Source of the DNA: Leptospira sp.
GTDB lineage: Bacteria; Spirochaetota; Leptospiria; Leptospirales; Leptospiraceae
Reading direction: 5' to 3'
Assembly (NCBI GenBank): GCA_002786225.1
Contig: PEQN01000017.1
Coordinates: 1 to 59,670, forward strand
Length of the DNA: 59,670 nucleotides
A program made the translations under genes and the position numbers. A model generated the notes under the pieces. That model saw only the letters and a program-made list of their open reading frames with translations. It did not search any database and was not told where the DNA came from. Shown here piece after piece: positions 19,967-29,095 of this stretch (within the stretch, counting starts at the first letter, position 1; the number at the start of each line of letters is the position of its first letter).

Positions 19967-20232
19967 ATTAGTTTAGCCTTCTCAAGAATCTTTACCAATT
20001 TATGATGCTTTTGGCTGGATAATGGTCTGGTTTCTACTGCTAGAATGATATCACCCACATTGCATTGGTTTTTCTCATCATGGATTTTAATCCGAGATGT
20101 GTTCGTAGTAATCTTTTTGAATAAAGGATGCATTTTCTTTGTGATTGCTTCAATAACAACAGTTTTATCCATTGCATTAGAAACAACCTTCCCTGTTACT
20201 GTAAGAGATTTTCTTTGTTCTGCGTGTTCCAT
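19963..20232 (-). CDS. rpsQ: 30S ribosomal protein S17
   Basis: OB-fold primary 16S-binding protein. 89 residues with [39 protein letters not shown] and [15 protein letters not shown]. It overlaps rplN by 4 bp and lies 5 bp after rpmC. Confidence 0.96.
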   Translation of the reverse strand: MEHAEQRKSLTVTGKVVSNAMDKTVVIEAITKKMHPLFKKITTNTSRIKIHDEKNQCNVGDIILAVETRPLSSQKHHKLVKILEKAKLI

Positions 20233-20237
20233 TCGAT

Positions 20238-20444
20238 TTACCTGCCAGCGCCTTTAGCTAACTCACGTTCTCTTTGGATTGTAAGTATTCTGGCTATTTT
20301 TCTTTTTGTATCTCTAATTTTTTTTGGGTTCTCTAAATTCTTTTCGACAGCAAATTTAAATCTTTGTCCTCGAATTTCTTCTCTTGCTTCATCCAATTGA
20401 GAATTTAAATCTTTATCAGATAATTCGTGTAGTTTATTTTTCAC
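20238..20444 (-). CDS. rpmC: 50S ribosomal protein L29
   Basis: 68 residues of two helices: [20 protein letters not shown], then [17 protein letters not shown] and [17 protein letters not shown]. It overlaps rplP by 4 bp (ATG within the stop region), the usual L16-L29 coupling. Confidence 0.96.
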   Translation of the reverse strand: MKNKLHELSDKDLNSQLDEAREEIRGQRFKFAVEKNLENPKKIRDTKRKIARILTIQRERELAKGAGR

Positions 20445-20854
20445 AATAAGCTCCTTTTAACAAAAGTAGTTTGAAGTGGAAGTTTGAATGATGCAAGCTC
20501 TAAAGCTTTCTTTGCAGTAGCTTCATCAACACCAGCCATCTCAAAAAGAACTCTTCCTGGGCGAATTTCAGCAATCCAGAATTCTGGATTTCCTTTTCCC
20601 TTACCCATCCTGGTTTCAGCAGGTTTCTTAGTAATAGGAACATGTGGAAAAATACGGATCCATAATTTACCACCACGTTTCACTTGACGGTTTATAGTAA
20701 TCCTTGCTGCTTCAATTTGACGAGCAGTCAAACGGCCTGAAGTTATGGCTTTTAAACCAAACTCTCCGAAAGAAACTTTTGAACCTCTTTCGTCCTTGCC
20801 CTTGAGTCTGCCTCTTTGTCTTTTTCTAAATTTAACTCTTTTGGGGGATAACAT
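20441..20854 (-). CDS. rplP: 50S ribosomal protein L16
   Basis: 137 residues, normal length: [55 protein letters not shown] and [10 protein letters not shown]. It lines the A-site tRNA elbow region of the 50S subunit. Confidence 0.97.
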   Translation of the reverse strand: MLSPKRVKFRKRQRGRLKGKDERGSKVSFGEFGLKAITSGRLTARQIEAARITINRQVKRGGKLWIRIFPHVPITKKPAETRMGKGKGNPEFWIAEIRPGRVLFEMAGVDEATAKKALELASFKLPLQTTFVKRSLL

Positions 20855-20866
20855 TAAGAACTCCTA

Positions 20867-21544
20867 TTAACTCGTCCTTCTCTTGACAGCGTATTTATCA
20901 TCATCCGATTCTTCTTTGGTTGGGAAGTGATCACCTGTATAAGTCCAAACTTTAACACCAATTTGACCATAAGTTGTTAAAGCTTCTTTAAAGCCATAGT
21001 CAATCTTAGCTCTTAGTGTATGTAGAGGAACTCGGCCTTCCATGTATTTTTCAACACGTGCCATATCTGCGCCGTTTAACCTACCGGAGATTTGAATTTT
21101 AATCCCTTCGACTCCACCCCTCATTGCTCTTCTGAGTTCTTGTTTCATAACTCTTCGAAATGGCATACGTTGCTCAATTTGAACAGCAATGGTTTCAGCT
21201 ACAGCTTGGGCTACGATTTCGGGTTTTTTAACTTCAATGATATTTAAGCTAATTGGTTTCTCAGCCATACCTTTGAGTTGGGTTTTGATCATTTCTATGT
21301 TATTTCCTTTCTGGCCAATGACCATTCCAGGTTTAGAAGTATGAATATTTACATTTATTTTCTCAGGAAAACGCTCTATTATGATCTTAACTACACCAGC
21401 AGTCTTCAATTTTTTAAGTAAAAATTTCTTGATTTTAAGATCTTCATGTAGGTTTTTTCTGTAATCCATCTTGGAATACCATATAGAATCCCAAGTTCGT
21501 GTAATGCCTAGTCTGAGTCCAATTGGATTGACTTTCTGTCCCAT
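20867..21544 (-). CDS. rpsC: 30S ribosomal protein S3
   Basis: Part of the mRNA entry tunnel helicase. 225 residues: [20 protein letters not shown], the KH-domain loop [14 protein letters not shown], and the C domain with [20 protein letters not shown] and [10 protein letters not shown]. It ends one base after... the rplV stop is 2 bp upstream, so the genes are packed for coupled translation. Confidence 0.97.
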   Translation of the reverse strand: MGQKVNPIGLRLGITRTWDSIWYSKMDYRKNLHEDLKIKKFLLKKLKTAGVVKIIIERFPEKINVNIHTSKPGMVIGQKGNNIEMIKTQLKGMAEKPISLNIIEVKKPEIVAQAVAETIAVQIEQRMPFRRVMKQELRRAMRGGVEGIKIQISGRLNGADMARVEKYMEGRVPLHTLRAKIDYGFKEALTTYGQIGVKVWTYTGDHFPTKEESDDDKYAVKRRTS

Positions 21545-21545
21545 A

Positions 21546-21902
21546 CTATTTTCCTTCCGTTTCCTTAGCTTTGTCAGACAAAACCAAAGTTATATGGCTA
21601 AGTCTTTTACGAATACGAGATGCTCTTCCTCTCGCTCTGGGACGGTATCTCTTCATGATTGGTCCATCATCTACATAAATTTTGCTGATAAATAGGTCTT
21701 GAGGATTTACATTTTCATTTACTTGAATTGCATTGGATACTGCTGAATTCAAAAGATCGATAATCATATCAGATGCTTTTTTGTTTGTAAATTTAAGAAT
21801 ATCCATAGCTTCTTGGTATCCATAACCACGAACTTCGTTGGCAACCAATCTTGCTTTTCTAGCAGAAATTCTAACGTGTTTTGCAACTGCTTTGGCTTCC
21901 AT
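21546..21902 (-). CDS. rplV: 50S ribosomal protein L22
   Basis: 118 residues. The start ([20 protein letters not shown]) and the tunnel hairpin ([20 protein letters not shown]) are typical; the hairpin is the site of macrolide-resistance changes in other bacteria and looks ordinary here. Confidence 0.97.
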   Translation of the reverse strand: MEAKAVAKHVRISARKARLVANEVRGYGYQEAMDILKFTNKKASDMIIDLLNSAVSNAIQVNENVNPQDLFISKIYVDDGPIMKRYRPRARGRASRIRKRLSHITLVLSDKAKETEGK

Positions 21903-21908
21903 ATTTTC

Positions 21909-22187
21909 CTACTTTTTCACTGCCTTTTTATCACCAGAGTGACCTCTGAATGTTCTTGAAGGTGCAAATTCACCAAGTTTGTGACCGATCATATTATCAT
22001 TTACAAATACTGGAATAAATTGCTTGCCATTATGAACCATAACTGTGTGACCGATCATATCAGGGTAAATGGTACTACGACGAGACCAAGTCTTGAATGG
22101 TTTTTTTTGTCCTTCTGAATTCATTTTGGTTATTTTTTTCATCAGGTGGTCATCGATAAAAGGTCCTTTTTTTAAACTTCTTGCCAT
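21909..22187 (-). CDS. rpsS: 30S ribosomal protein S19
   Basis: Head protein contacting S13. 92 residues with [39 protein letters not shown] and [20 protein letters not shown]. It lies between rplB (9 bp) and rplV (6 bp). Confidence 0.97.
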   Translation of the reverse strand: MARSLKKGPFIDDHLMKKITKMNSEGQKKPFKTWSRRSTIYPDMIGHTVMVHNGKQFIPVFVNDNMIGHKLGEFAPSRTFRGHSGDKKAVKK

Positions 22188-22196
22188 GATGCTTAC

Positions 22197-23033
22197 CTAT
22201 CTATTACGGTTCCTTTTCTTTTTCTGTACGATGAATTTATCGGTAGTCTTATTAGTTCTAGTCTTATAACCCTTAGTAGGTTGACCCCAAGGTGAAACTG
22301 GATGACGACCTCCAGAAGTTCTTCCCTCACCACCACCATGAGGGTGATCAACAGGATTCATTACAACTCCACGAACTGAAGGTCTCTTTCCTAACCATCT
22401 GCTTCGTCCCGCTTTACCGATAGAAACTAAATTGTGGTCTTTATTGCTGATTTCACCAACTGTTGCCAAACAATCCTTACGGATCTTTCTAACTTCAGAA
22501 GACGGAAGCTTTAAACTTACATAATCCCCATCTTTAGCAGCGATTACTGCAAAAGTACCAGCTGTTCTAACGATTTGTGCCCCACGTCCTGGCTGCATTT
22601 CAACACAATGAACGTTGGTGCCTGGTGGAATTTTTTCTAGTGGTAAAGTATTTCCAAGTTTAATCTCAGCATCTGGACCACTAACTAGTTTATCCCCAAC
22701 CTTTAAACCACTAGGAGATAGAATATAAGTATACTCTCCATCAGCATAACAGATTAAAGCTATAAAAGAAGAGCGATTTGGATCGTATTCTATAGTTTTC
22801 ACAGTAGCTGGAATCCCAAATTTTCTTCTTTTGAAATCTATGATTCGGTATTTTCTTTTTACACGACCACCTTTGTGTCGAACTGAAATCTTACCGCCAT
22901 CACCACGACCAGCTTTGTAATTGCCTTTAGAAGTAAGACTTTTTTTAGGTTTATCTACAGTAACTTCAGAATAATCTAATTTAGATGTATACCTTGTTGT
23001 TGCTGTATAAGGTTTTAGTTTCTTGATACCCAT
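22197..23033 (-). CDS. rplB: 50S ribosomal protein L2
   Basis: Largest 50S core protein, needed for subunit joining and peptidyl transfer. 278 residues: [19 protein letters not shown] in the N part and the invariant [17 protein letters not shown] loop in the C part, including the His residue important for activity. Two bases from rplW. Confidence 0.98.
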   Translation of the reverse strand: MGIKKLKPYTATTRYTSKLDYSEVTVDKPKKSLTSKGNYKAGRGDGGKISVRHKGGRVKRKYRIIDFKRRKFGIPATVKTIEYDPNRSSFIALICYADGEYTYILSPSGLKVGDKLVSGPDAEIKLGNTLPLEKIPPGTNVHCVEMQPGRGAQIVRTAGTFAVIAAKDGDYVSLKLPSSEVRKIRKDCLATVGEISNKDHNLVSIGKAGRSRWLGKRPSVRGVVMNPVDHPHGGGEGRTSGGRHPVSPWGQPTKGYKTRTNKTTDKFIVQKKKRNRNR

Positions 23034-23035
23034 AA

Positions 23036-23377
23036 TTATACCTTAACTATATCTAAAGTTGTTCCATCGTTAAAAGTAACAATGGCCTTCTTCCAATGAG
23101 CTTTTTGAGCTGGGAGAGAACGAAACTTTTTAATTTTACCACGGTAAACTTGCATGTTTACAGAGGCTGGACTTGCATTAAAGATTTTTTTGATTGCTTC
23201 TTTAACTTGCACTTTGTTAGCATCAGGATGAACTCTAAAAGTGTATTTTGTAATCTTTTTTCCGTTAGAGGATCTTCTAGATGTTTTTCTTTTGGCTTCT
23301 ATTCTTTCGTGGATCACTTCAAGATCCTGAGATTTTTCAGTAATCATAGGAGCTAGAATAACTTGGTTCGGGTTCAT
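23036..23377 (-). CDS. rplW: 50S ribosomal protein L23
   Basis: Exit-site protein that docks trigger factor and SRP. 113 residues, somewhat longer than the usual 95-100 because of an insertion after [20 protein letters not shown] (residues about 22-42) that is Lys/Arg/Ser-rich. The body [20 protein letters not shown] is typical. Its start shares one base with the rplD stop. Confidence 0.95.
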   Translation of the reverse strand: MNPNQVILAPMITEKSQDLEVIHERIEAKRKTSRRSSNGKKITKYTFRVHPDANKVQVKEAIKKIFNASPASVNMQVYRGKIKKFRSLPAQKAHWKKAIVTFNDGTTLDIVKV

Positions 23378-24018
23378 TATTTACCTTCTCCTTTGCCATA
23401 CTGCTGCAACATTTCTTGTATTGCACTTTCAGAAATAATTAGATTGTTATTATAAAGTATATCTCTACATACAATTCTTTTTGAATTAACATACTTTAGA
23501 AAAGGAATGTTTCTGGTTGATCTTTTTAGAAATTGATTTTCTCCAGTCACAACAATGCCAACATTACCTTTATCAGATACTTCCATATTTTTTAAAATAC
23601 CAAAGATAGCTTTTGTAGAATAAGCGTCGGGATTAATATCTTCAATAATCTTGATTCTGGATTCTTCTGCTTTTTTATTAAGAATTGAAAGAACAGCTCT
23701 TTTCTTAACATTTCTAGAAAGTGAAGAGGAATAGTCCCTAGGTTTGGGTCCATGGATAATTCCACCTCCTACCCAATGAGGTGCTCTAGAGGAGCCTTGT
23801 CTAGCTCTACCAGTTCCTTTCTGAGCCCATGGCTTTTTGCCACCACCTCTTACTTCGGATTTGTCCTTAGTAGAATGAGTTCCTTGTCGCAAGTTAGCAT
23901 TTTCTGCTTTAATTGCATCATAGATCGCACCAGTAGAAACTCCCTTACCAAATATATCAGCAGGTAGTTCAACTTCTCCGATCAATTTTCCATCTTTGGA
24001 ATATTTTTGCGCTTTCAT
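23377..24018 (-). CDS. rplD: 50S ribosomal protein L4
   Basis: 213 residues. The tunnel loop reads [18 protein letters not shown] followed by [17 protein letters not shown], the classic L4 extension. In E. coli L4 represses the S10 operon by acting on its leader; no equivalent leader structure was identified here. Confidence 0.97.
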   Translation of the reverse strand: MKAQKYSKDGKLIGEVELPADIFGKGVSTGAIYDAIKAENANLRQGTHSTKDKSEVRGGGKKPWAQKGTGRARQGSSRAPHWVGGGIIHGPKPRDYSSSLSRNVKKRAVLSILNKKAEESRIKIIEDINPDAYSTKAIFGILKNMEVSDKGNVGIVVTGENQFLKRSTRNIPFLKYVNSKRIVCRDILYNNNLIISESAIQEMLQQYGKGEGK

Positions 24019-24032
24019 GTTAGATTTAGTCC

Positions 24033-24656
24033 TTATATCTTCTCGATGGTAACTATCGAAGTATCGCTTCCAGGAACATTGCCTGAAATAAACAGAAGAT
24101 TTTCTTCAACATTAATTTTAACAATTTTCAAATTACGTACAGTAGACTTGTCAGCACCAGTTCTTCCGCCCATTTTCATACCTTTGAATACTCGTGATGG
24201 AGTTGAACCAGCACCGATAGAACCAGGGTGTCTTTGGAATCTTGAACCATGAGTTTTTGGTCCGCCAGCAAAATTATGGCGTTTAATAACACCTTGAAAT
24301 CCTTTTCCTTTTGATGTTCCTGTTACTTTTACTATATCATTTAAAGCAAATACATCAGAAATTCCGATTTCAGCACCAGCGGTGACATCTATTCCAAATT
24401 CTCTAAATTCTTTTAAATGGCGTTTAGGTGTAGAAATTCCAGCTTTAGATAAATGACCCTTAGCTGCTTTACTTACAGATTTCTCTTTAATGTCATAAAA
24501 TGACAATTGAACAGCGTTGTATCCATCTTTGGAAACTGTCTTAATTTGGGAAACAGCACAAGGACCGACTCGAAGGATAGTCACTGGAATAACTTGACCT
24601 TCTGCATCAAAGACTTGAGCCATACCGATTTTTTCTGCGATGAGTCCTTTCGCCAT
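24033..24656 (-). CDS. rplC: 50S ribosomal protein L3
   Basis: Early assembly protein reaching the peptidyl transferase centre. 207 residues: [17 protein letters not shown], then [39 protein letters not shown] and [19 protein letters not shown]. All are typical L3 signatures. Confidence 0.97.
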   Translation of the reverse strand: MAKGLIAEKIGMAQVFDAEGQVIPVTILRVGPCAVSQIKTVSKDGYNAVQLSFYDIKEKSVSKAAKGHLSKAGISTPKRHLKEFREFGIDVTAGAEIGISDVFALNDIVKVTGTSKGKGFQGVIKRHNFAGGPKTHGSRFQRHPGSIGAGSTPSRVFKGMKMGGRTGADKSTVRNLKIVKINVEENLLFISGNVPGSDTSIVTIEKI

Positions 24657-24668
24657 TTTCTTTAATCC

Positions 24669-24977
24669 TTACGACTTAATATCTACTGAAACGCCAGCAG
24701 GAAGCTGGAGTTTCATAAGGGCTTCAACAGTATCTTCATTGGTATTGAGGATATCAATTAGCCTTTTATGTGTTCTCATTTCGAATTGCTCTCTCGCTTT
24801 TTTATTCACGTGAGGAGAACGTAAAACTGTATAAATTTCCTTCTTAGTAGGCAAAGGAATCGGACCGGAAACAGTAGCTCCAGTCCTTTTCGCAGTGGCT
24901 ACGATTTCATAGGTTGATTGATCAATCAACCTATGATCAAAAGCTTTTAATTTAACTCTGATTCGTTGGCCTGTCAT
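24669..24977 (-). CDS. rpsJ: 30S ribosomal protein S10
   Basis: S10 also serves as NusE, the partner of NusB in antitermination. 102 residues, the exact usual length: [39 protein letters not shown] and [14 protein letters not shown]. It follows tuf after 9 bp, with no separate S10 leader. Confidence 0.98.
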   Translation of the reverse strand: MTGQRIRVKLKAFDHRLIDQSTYEIVATAKRTGATVSGPIPLPTKKEIYTVLRSPHVNKKAREQFEMRTHKRLIDILNTNEDTVEALMKLQLPAGVSVDIKS

Positions 24978-24986
24978 GCTCTACTC

Positions 24987-26192
24987 TTACTCGATTATCG
25001 AGGCAACAACCCCGGAACCGATGGTTCTTCCACCTTCACGAATTGCAAATTTCAGACCTTGGTCCATAGCAATCGGGTGAATGAGTTCAATAGTCATAGT
25101 GATATTATCACCAGGCATTACCATTTCTGCGCCATCAGGAAGCTTAATAACTCCCGTAATGTCGGTGGTTCGGAAGTAGAACTGCGGTCTGTAGTCATTG
25201 AAGAAAGGAGTATGTCTTCCACCTTCGTCTTTAGTTAAAACGTAAACTTCGGATTTAAACTTTTTGTGAGGAGTGATAGATCCAGGCTTAGCAAGAACTT
25301 GCCCTCTTTCGATATCCTCTTTCTTGGTTCCACGAAGAAGAACACCTACGTTATCTCCAGCTCTAGCTTCATCTAGTAATTTACGGAACATTTCAATTCC
25401 AGTAACTACAGTTTTAGATGTATCTCTGATTCCGATAATTTCGATTTCATCGTTGATCTTTAGAATTCCTTGCTCTACTCTACCAGTTGCTACAGTTCCG
25501 CGACCAGTAATCGAGAAAACGTCTTCAACGGGCATTAAGAAAGGCTTATCAATAATTCTAGTTGGATCTGGGATATAAGTATCAACAGCTTCCATCAATT
25601 TAATAATTGAAGTCATTCCTAACTCAGAATCTTCGCCCTCTAGTGCCTTTAATGCAGAACCAGAAACAAAAGGAGTTTTATCGCCAGGGAAGTTGTATTT
25701 ATTTAGAAGATCTTTAATCTCTTCTTTTACCATTTCAACCATGTCTTCTCTTTCATCAGCAGCAAGCATGTCAGCTTTATTGAGATAAACAACGATATAA
25801 GGAACACCAACTTGACGAGCTAGTAGAATATGCTCTTTGGTCTGAGGCATAGCACCATCAGTAGCTGATACAACCAAAATAGCCGCATCCATTTGAGCAG
25901 CGCCTGTGATCATGTTCTTCACATAGTCAGCGTGACCTGGACAATCTACGTGAGCGTAGTGACGTTGTGCCGTTTCGTATTCTTGGTGTGATGTAGCAAT
26001 AGTGATCCCACGAGCTTTTTCTTCAGGAGCGTTGTCGATCTGATCGTAAGCTATGGCTTTATTAGATCCGCCTAGCTTTTTTGCCAGGGTTGTTGTAATA
26101 GCAGCCGTTAGGGTAGTTTTGCCGTGGTCAACGTGACCAATCGTACCAATGTTTAAGTGTGGTTTTGTTCTGTCGAATTTTGCTTTAGCCAT
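24987..26192 (-). CDS. tuf: Elongation factor Tu
   Basis: Delivers aminoacyl-tRNA to the ribosome. 401 residues with GHVDHGKTT (P-loop), [12 protein letters not shown] (switch II with the catalytic His) and NKADM for guanine specificity. The effector segment is [15 protein letters not shown]. It is preceded by a good GAGGAG site, 34 bp after the EF-G-like gene. This is the only tuf copy in the window. Confidence 0.98.
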   Translation of the reverse strand: MAKAKFDRTKPHLNIGTIGHVDHGKTTLTAAITTTLAKKLGGSNKAIAYDQIDNAPEEKARGITIATSHQEYETAQRHYAHVDCPGHADYVKNMITGAAQMDAAILVVSATDGAMPQTKEHILLARQVGVPYIVVYLNKADMLAADEREDMVEMVKEEIKDLLNKYNFPGDKTPFVSGSALKALEGEDSELGMTSIIKLMEAVDTYIPDPTRIIDKPFLMPVEDVFSITGRGTVATGRVEQGILKINDEIEIIGIRDTSKTVVTGIEMFRKLLDEARAGDNVGVLLRGTKKEDIERGQVLAKPGSITPHKKFKSEVYVLTKDEGGRHTPFFNDYRPQFYFRTTDITGVIKLPDGAEMVMPGDNITMTIELIHPIAMDQGLKFAIREGGRTIGSGVVASIIE

Positions 26193-26226
26193 GCTCTATT
26201 CAATCTCCTCAAATATTATGCGGTCC

Positions 26227-28062
26227 CTAACGGGCCTGTCTTTCATTTAGAACGTTGTATTTTTCGGGGTTAAAGGAGTTTCTTTGGTAAGAAATACCAG
26301 TCCCTTTGGTCATATTTCTAAGGGCACCCGAAAAGCCAAGCAAGTTTTCAGTGCCTGCTCTGGCTAATACCATGGAATTAGATGAGTTCTTCTTAAGAAC
26401 TTCAATTACTTGTGCATTCCTCTTCTGAAGCAGAGACAATGTAGACCCCAAATGAATATCATCCACTAAGATCTCCAAATCAGAAATCGGACCTATAATG
26501 TCCGTCTTCTCACTCAAAGCATTTCTAATTCCACTCACAACAGCTATCTTAATAAGAATTAAGGATTGATCCGAATCGACTTCAGGCGGTTCGAAGGAAT
26601 GCACAAGACATTCCAGTCCCAATACTTCAAGATGATAATTCCCACGTGACATAGCCTCGTGAAAACCTGTTGTAACTACATTTTGTATCTTTTCTGAGAG
26701 ACTTACCTCAAAGGCAATTAGCTTCGAAAATCCGGCAGTATCTCTCAGAGTTGCACTGATTTTGCCACTGGAATATTTTCCAAAGGCAGTGTGCTCAAAA
26801 ACAATCTGTTTTTCCATGATTTTGCTAAGCTCATATCTTGCAACCTTCAATTCACCGTAAGTAAATTTTTTATGGAATTTTTTCAATAAGCGATCTCTAA
26901 AAATTTCTAAATGAAGTTCTCCTTGACCCCAAAGAAAGAAGCTACCGCTCTCTGAATCTACTTCCATTCTGTAAGAAGGATCTTCCCAAACAATAGAGGA
27001 CATAGCTTCCCATAATTCATTTCTATCCTCTCCTAAATCTGGCTCTACAACTACTGCAAATGGAGAATCTACAGTCGGTCGAGCTGGCTCAAGAACATTT
27101 AAATCAGGAGATGCAAACATATCTCCCAATTCTACGCTTAGGACCTCTTTTGCCTTATCACCAAACAAATGATAAATTCGATTCAAAGGAATCCTTTTGT
27201 TTTTAATGTGTGCAATGTTATTTTTTCTAAAAGGTTTTAGGGCTCTAGCAAATGTTAATTTGCCAAGCTCCGCATGAATCATTCTTTTTGATACAATCAA
27301 CTCATTACCATCTAATGCAATTGGTATAGGAAAATCCAATTGTGAAATGAGATGAATTATATCAGGAACACCTTTACCAAAGTAAGCAGAGCCTCCTAAA
27401 ACTGGAGTGAGTTTTTGATTCACTATACCTTGGAATAATCCTCTTTTGGAGATGTCATAGATTCGACTAGGTTGTTCTAGGTATTCTGTGCTAAGCTCAT
27501 CATTCCATTCAAAAAGGTCTAGGTGCTCCCTCTCTGAGAATTTTTCTGGATTCTGCCAGATTACATAGTTCTTATCTTCATGAAATAAAACACAAGGTGA
27601 CTTTCCTAGGATATCTTCTATGCTAATAATTGCTTCTGATAGATTTTCAGGATTTCTATCTAGCTTGTTTATAAAAAAAATTTCAGGAACCTTCTTATCT
27701 TGTAGTTCCTTATGGATTAAAACAGTTTGACTTTCAACTCCCCTGCTTCCATCTAAAACTACTATCGCGAGATCTATAGAATCTAATACAGATTCAACCT
27801 GATTTCTAAAATCAAGATGCCCAGGAGTATCCAGAAGATTGATTTTTATTTTGGAATCATTTGTCTGAAGTTCAAATTGTAATAAACTGGATAAGATGGA
27901 AATTCCTCTTTCAGCTTCTATATCCAATGAATCTGATTCAGTAGTCCCGTCTTCTATGCTTCCCACTGTGCGAATAGCGCCCGCTATATGAAGTATTTGC
28001 TCAGTAAGAGTTGTTTTTCCAGCATCGATATGCGCAAATATACCTAAGTTAATAATCTTCAT
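26227..28062 (-). CDS. EF-G/Tet(M)-family translational GTPase in the fusA position
   Basis: 611 residues with the EF-G domain order: G1 AHIDAGKTT (10-18), switch I ERGISI (51-56, Ser where EF-G has Thr), G3 DTPGH (78-82) and G4 NKLD (132-135). A GQGELHLEIFRDRL segment (domain III) and an EF-G-like domain V (SDLEILVDD, RNAQVIEVL, ALRNMTKGTG) follow. It is about 90 residues shorter than ordinary EF-G (about 700), and its N-terminus (MKIINLG) and compact size resemble Tet(M)-type ribosomal protection proteins. It sits between rpsG and tuf, where most bacteria have fusA. No canonical EF-G gene is in the window. The ATG lacks a Shine-Dalgarno. Whether it translocates, rescues ribosomes or protects them cannot be told from sequence. 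Confidence 0.85.
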   Translation of the reverse strand: MKIINLGIFAHIDAGKTTLTEQILHIAGAIRTVGSIEDGTTESDSLDIEAERGISILSSLLQFELQTNDSKIKINLLDTPGHLDFRNQVESVLDSIDLAIVVLDGSRGVESQTVLIHKELQDKKVPEIFFINKLDRNPENLSEAIISIEDILGKSPCVLFHEDKNYVIWQNPEKFSEREHLDLFEWNDELSTEYLEQPSRIYDISKRGLFQGIVNQKLTPVLGGSAYFGKGVPDIIHLISQLDFPIPIALDGNELIVSKRMIHAELGKLTFARALKPFRKNNIAHIKNKRIPLNRIYHLFGDKAKEVLSVELGDMFASPDLNVLEPARPTVDSPFAVVVEPDLGEDRNELWEAMSSIVWEDPSYRMEVDSESGSFFLWGQGELHLEIFRDRLLKKFHKKFTYGELKVARYELSKIMEKQIVFEHTAFGKYSSGKISATLRDTAGFSKLIAFEVSLSEKIQNVVTTGFHEAMSRGNYHLEVLGLECLVHSFEPPEVDSDQSLILIKIAVVSGIRNALSEKTDIIGPISDLEILVDDIHLGSTLSLLQKRNAQVIEVLKKNSSNSMVLARAGTENLLGFSGALRNMTKGTGISYQRNSFNPEKYNVLNERQAR

Positions 28063-28108
28063 AGCTGTATAAAAAAGAAAGGATCAGTGTTCCCACTGAT
28101 CCATCCAT
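28049..28108 (-). CDS. Possible 19-residue leader peptide upstream of the EF-G-like gene
   Basis: An ATG at 28108 opens a 19-codon frame (beginning MDGSVGTLIL) that runs through the terminator-like hairpin and stops with TAA at 28049-28051, 11 bases inside the EF-G-like gene in another frame. A second ATG at 28104 would give only MDQWEH. A GGGA lies about 14 bases upstream, too far for a good site. If translated it would melt the hairpin; this is inference. Confidence 0.25.
   Translation of the reverse strand: MDGSVGTLILSFLYSYEDY
28071..28102 (-). terminator. Intrinsic terminator or attenuator before the EF-G-like gene
   Basis: On the minus strand GGATCAGTG, a 4-base loop and CACTGATCC form a perfect 9 bp stem (28081-28102), followed by TTTCTTTTTT (28080-28071). 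It ends 8 bases before the ATG of the EF-G-like gene and 55 bp after the rpsG stop. It either ends the rpsL-rpsG transcript or regulates entry into the EF-G-like gene and the clusters beyond. Confidence 0.8.
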
Positions 28109-28157
28109 TAAAGGTAACAATTCCCAATAAGAGAAACTGTTATTTAAGAAGAAAAAT

Positions 28158-28631
28158 TTACCAACGATAGTGACTAAAAGCTTTGTTTGCTTCTGCCATT
28201 TTTCTGATATCTTCTTTTTTCTTTATAGAAGAACCAGTATTTTTCTGTGCTTCAATAAATTCACTGGCTAGTTTATTCTTCATAGATTTTTCATTTCTAG
28301 AACGTGAATACTTAATCAACCAACGAATCCCAAGTGCTAGTCTTCTTTCTGGTCGAACTTCAATAGGTACTTGGTAAGTAACACCACCAACTCTACGAGA
28401 TTTAACTTCAACTTGAGGCTTAACATTTTCTAAAGCTTCTGTGAAAACTTGGTGGGGATCCAAACCAGTTTTTTTATTGATTATTTCAAGAGCATCATAG
28501 AAAACTTTTTCCGCAGTGCTTTTCTTTCCATCAACCATTAAACAATTAATGAATTTAGAGATAGTTTGGTCTCCGTATTTTGGATCGCCTTCAATGGCTC
28601 TTGGTTCAACTTTTCCTCTTCTTCTAGACAT
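28158..28631 (-). CDS. rpsG: 30S ribosomal protein S7
   Basis: Primary binder of the 16S 3' domain. 157 residues, normal length: MSRRRGKVEPRAIEGDPKYG, then GVTYQVPIEVRPERRLALG and the C-terminal ANKAFSHYRW. It lies 14 bp after rpsL. In E. coli S7 regulates the str operon through the rpsL-rpsG gap; here that gap is too short for a comparable structure. Confidence 0.97.
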   Translation of the reverse strand: MSRRRGKVEPRAIEGDPKYGDQTISKFINCLMVDGKKSTAEKVFYDALEIINKKTGLDPHQVFTEALENVKPQVEVKSRRVGGVTYQVPIEVRPERRLALGIRWLIKYSRSRNEKSMKNKLASEFIEAQKNTGSSIKKKEDIRKMAEANKAFSHYRW

Positions 28632-28645
28632 AGATTCCTCTTCTC

Positions 28646-29020
28646 TTAAGCCTTAGGCCTTTTAGCTCCGTATTTAGATCGTGACTTTCTTCTCTTGTCT
28701 ACACCAAGTGTATCAAGTGTTCCTCTGATAATATGATATCTTACCCCAGGTAAATCCTTTACCCTTCCACCGCGGATCAAAACCACGTTGTGTTCTTGAA
28801 GATTGTGGCCTTCGCCAGGTATATAGGCAGTTACTTCGATGCCCGTAGTAAGTCTTACCCTTGCTACCTTTCTCAAAGCTGAGTTTGGTTTTTTAGGTGT
28901 AAAAGTCATTACTCTCGTACAAACCCCCCTTCTTTGAGGTGAGCTCTTTAAAGCAGGTGATTTAGTCCTCTTTTTTTGCAATTTTCGCCCGTGGCGAATG
29001 AGTTGATTGATTGTTGGCAT
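28646..29020 (-). CDS. rpsL: 30S ribosomal protein S12
   Basis: Decoding-centre protein. 124 residues: [37 protein letters not shown] and [18 protein letters not shown]. The lysines equivalent to E. coli Lys42/43 and Lys87/88 are unchanged, so nothing here predicts streptomycin resistance. It begins the str part of the cluster, 75 bp after the rpoC stop. Confidence 0.98.
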   Translation of the reverse strand: MPTINQLIRHGRKLQKKRTKSPALKSSPQRRGVCTRVMTFTPKKPNSALRKVARVRLTTGIEVTAYIPGEGHNLQEHNVVLIRGGRVKDLPGVRYHIIRGTLDTLGVDKRRKSRSKYGAKRPKA

Positions 29021-29061
29021 CTTCTATATTACCTTTTTTGGATCCTTATAACCAAATTTTA

Positions 29062-29085
29062 AAGTAAAGGGATTAAGTAAAGGGA
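29062..29085. repeat. Tandem 11-bp direct repeat in the rpoC-rpsL gap
   Basis: AAGTAAAGGGA occurs at 29062-29072 and again at 29075-29085, a 13 bp period, in the 75 bp between rpsL and rpoC. On the coding strand it reads TCCCTTTACTT twice. No terminator hairpin is visible in this gap. Its role is unknown; it may be chance in AT-rich sequence. Confidence 0.5.
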
Positions 29086-29095
29086 AAAAAGAAGA

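Noticed and set aside
26227..28062. Calling the EF-G-like gene an acquired tetracycline-resistance determinant
   Set aside because: Size and N-terminus resemble Tet(M), but it is embedded in the native str/S10 block and no mobile element is near; resistance cannot be inferred from sequence.
28646..29020. Streptomycin-resistance change in S12
   Set aside because: Both lysine regions (PKKPNSA and GRVKDLPG) are the usual wild-type sequence.
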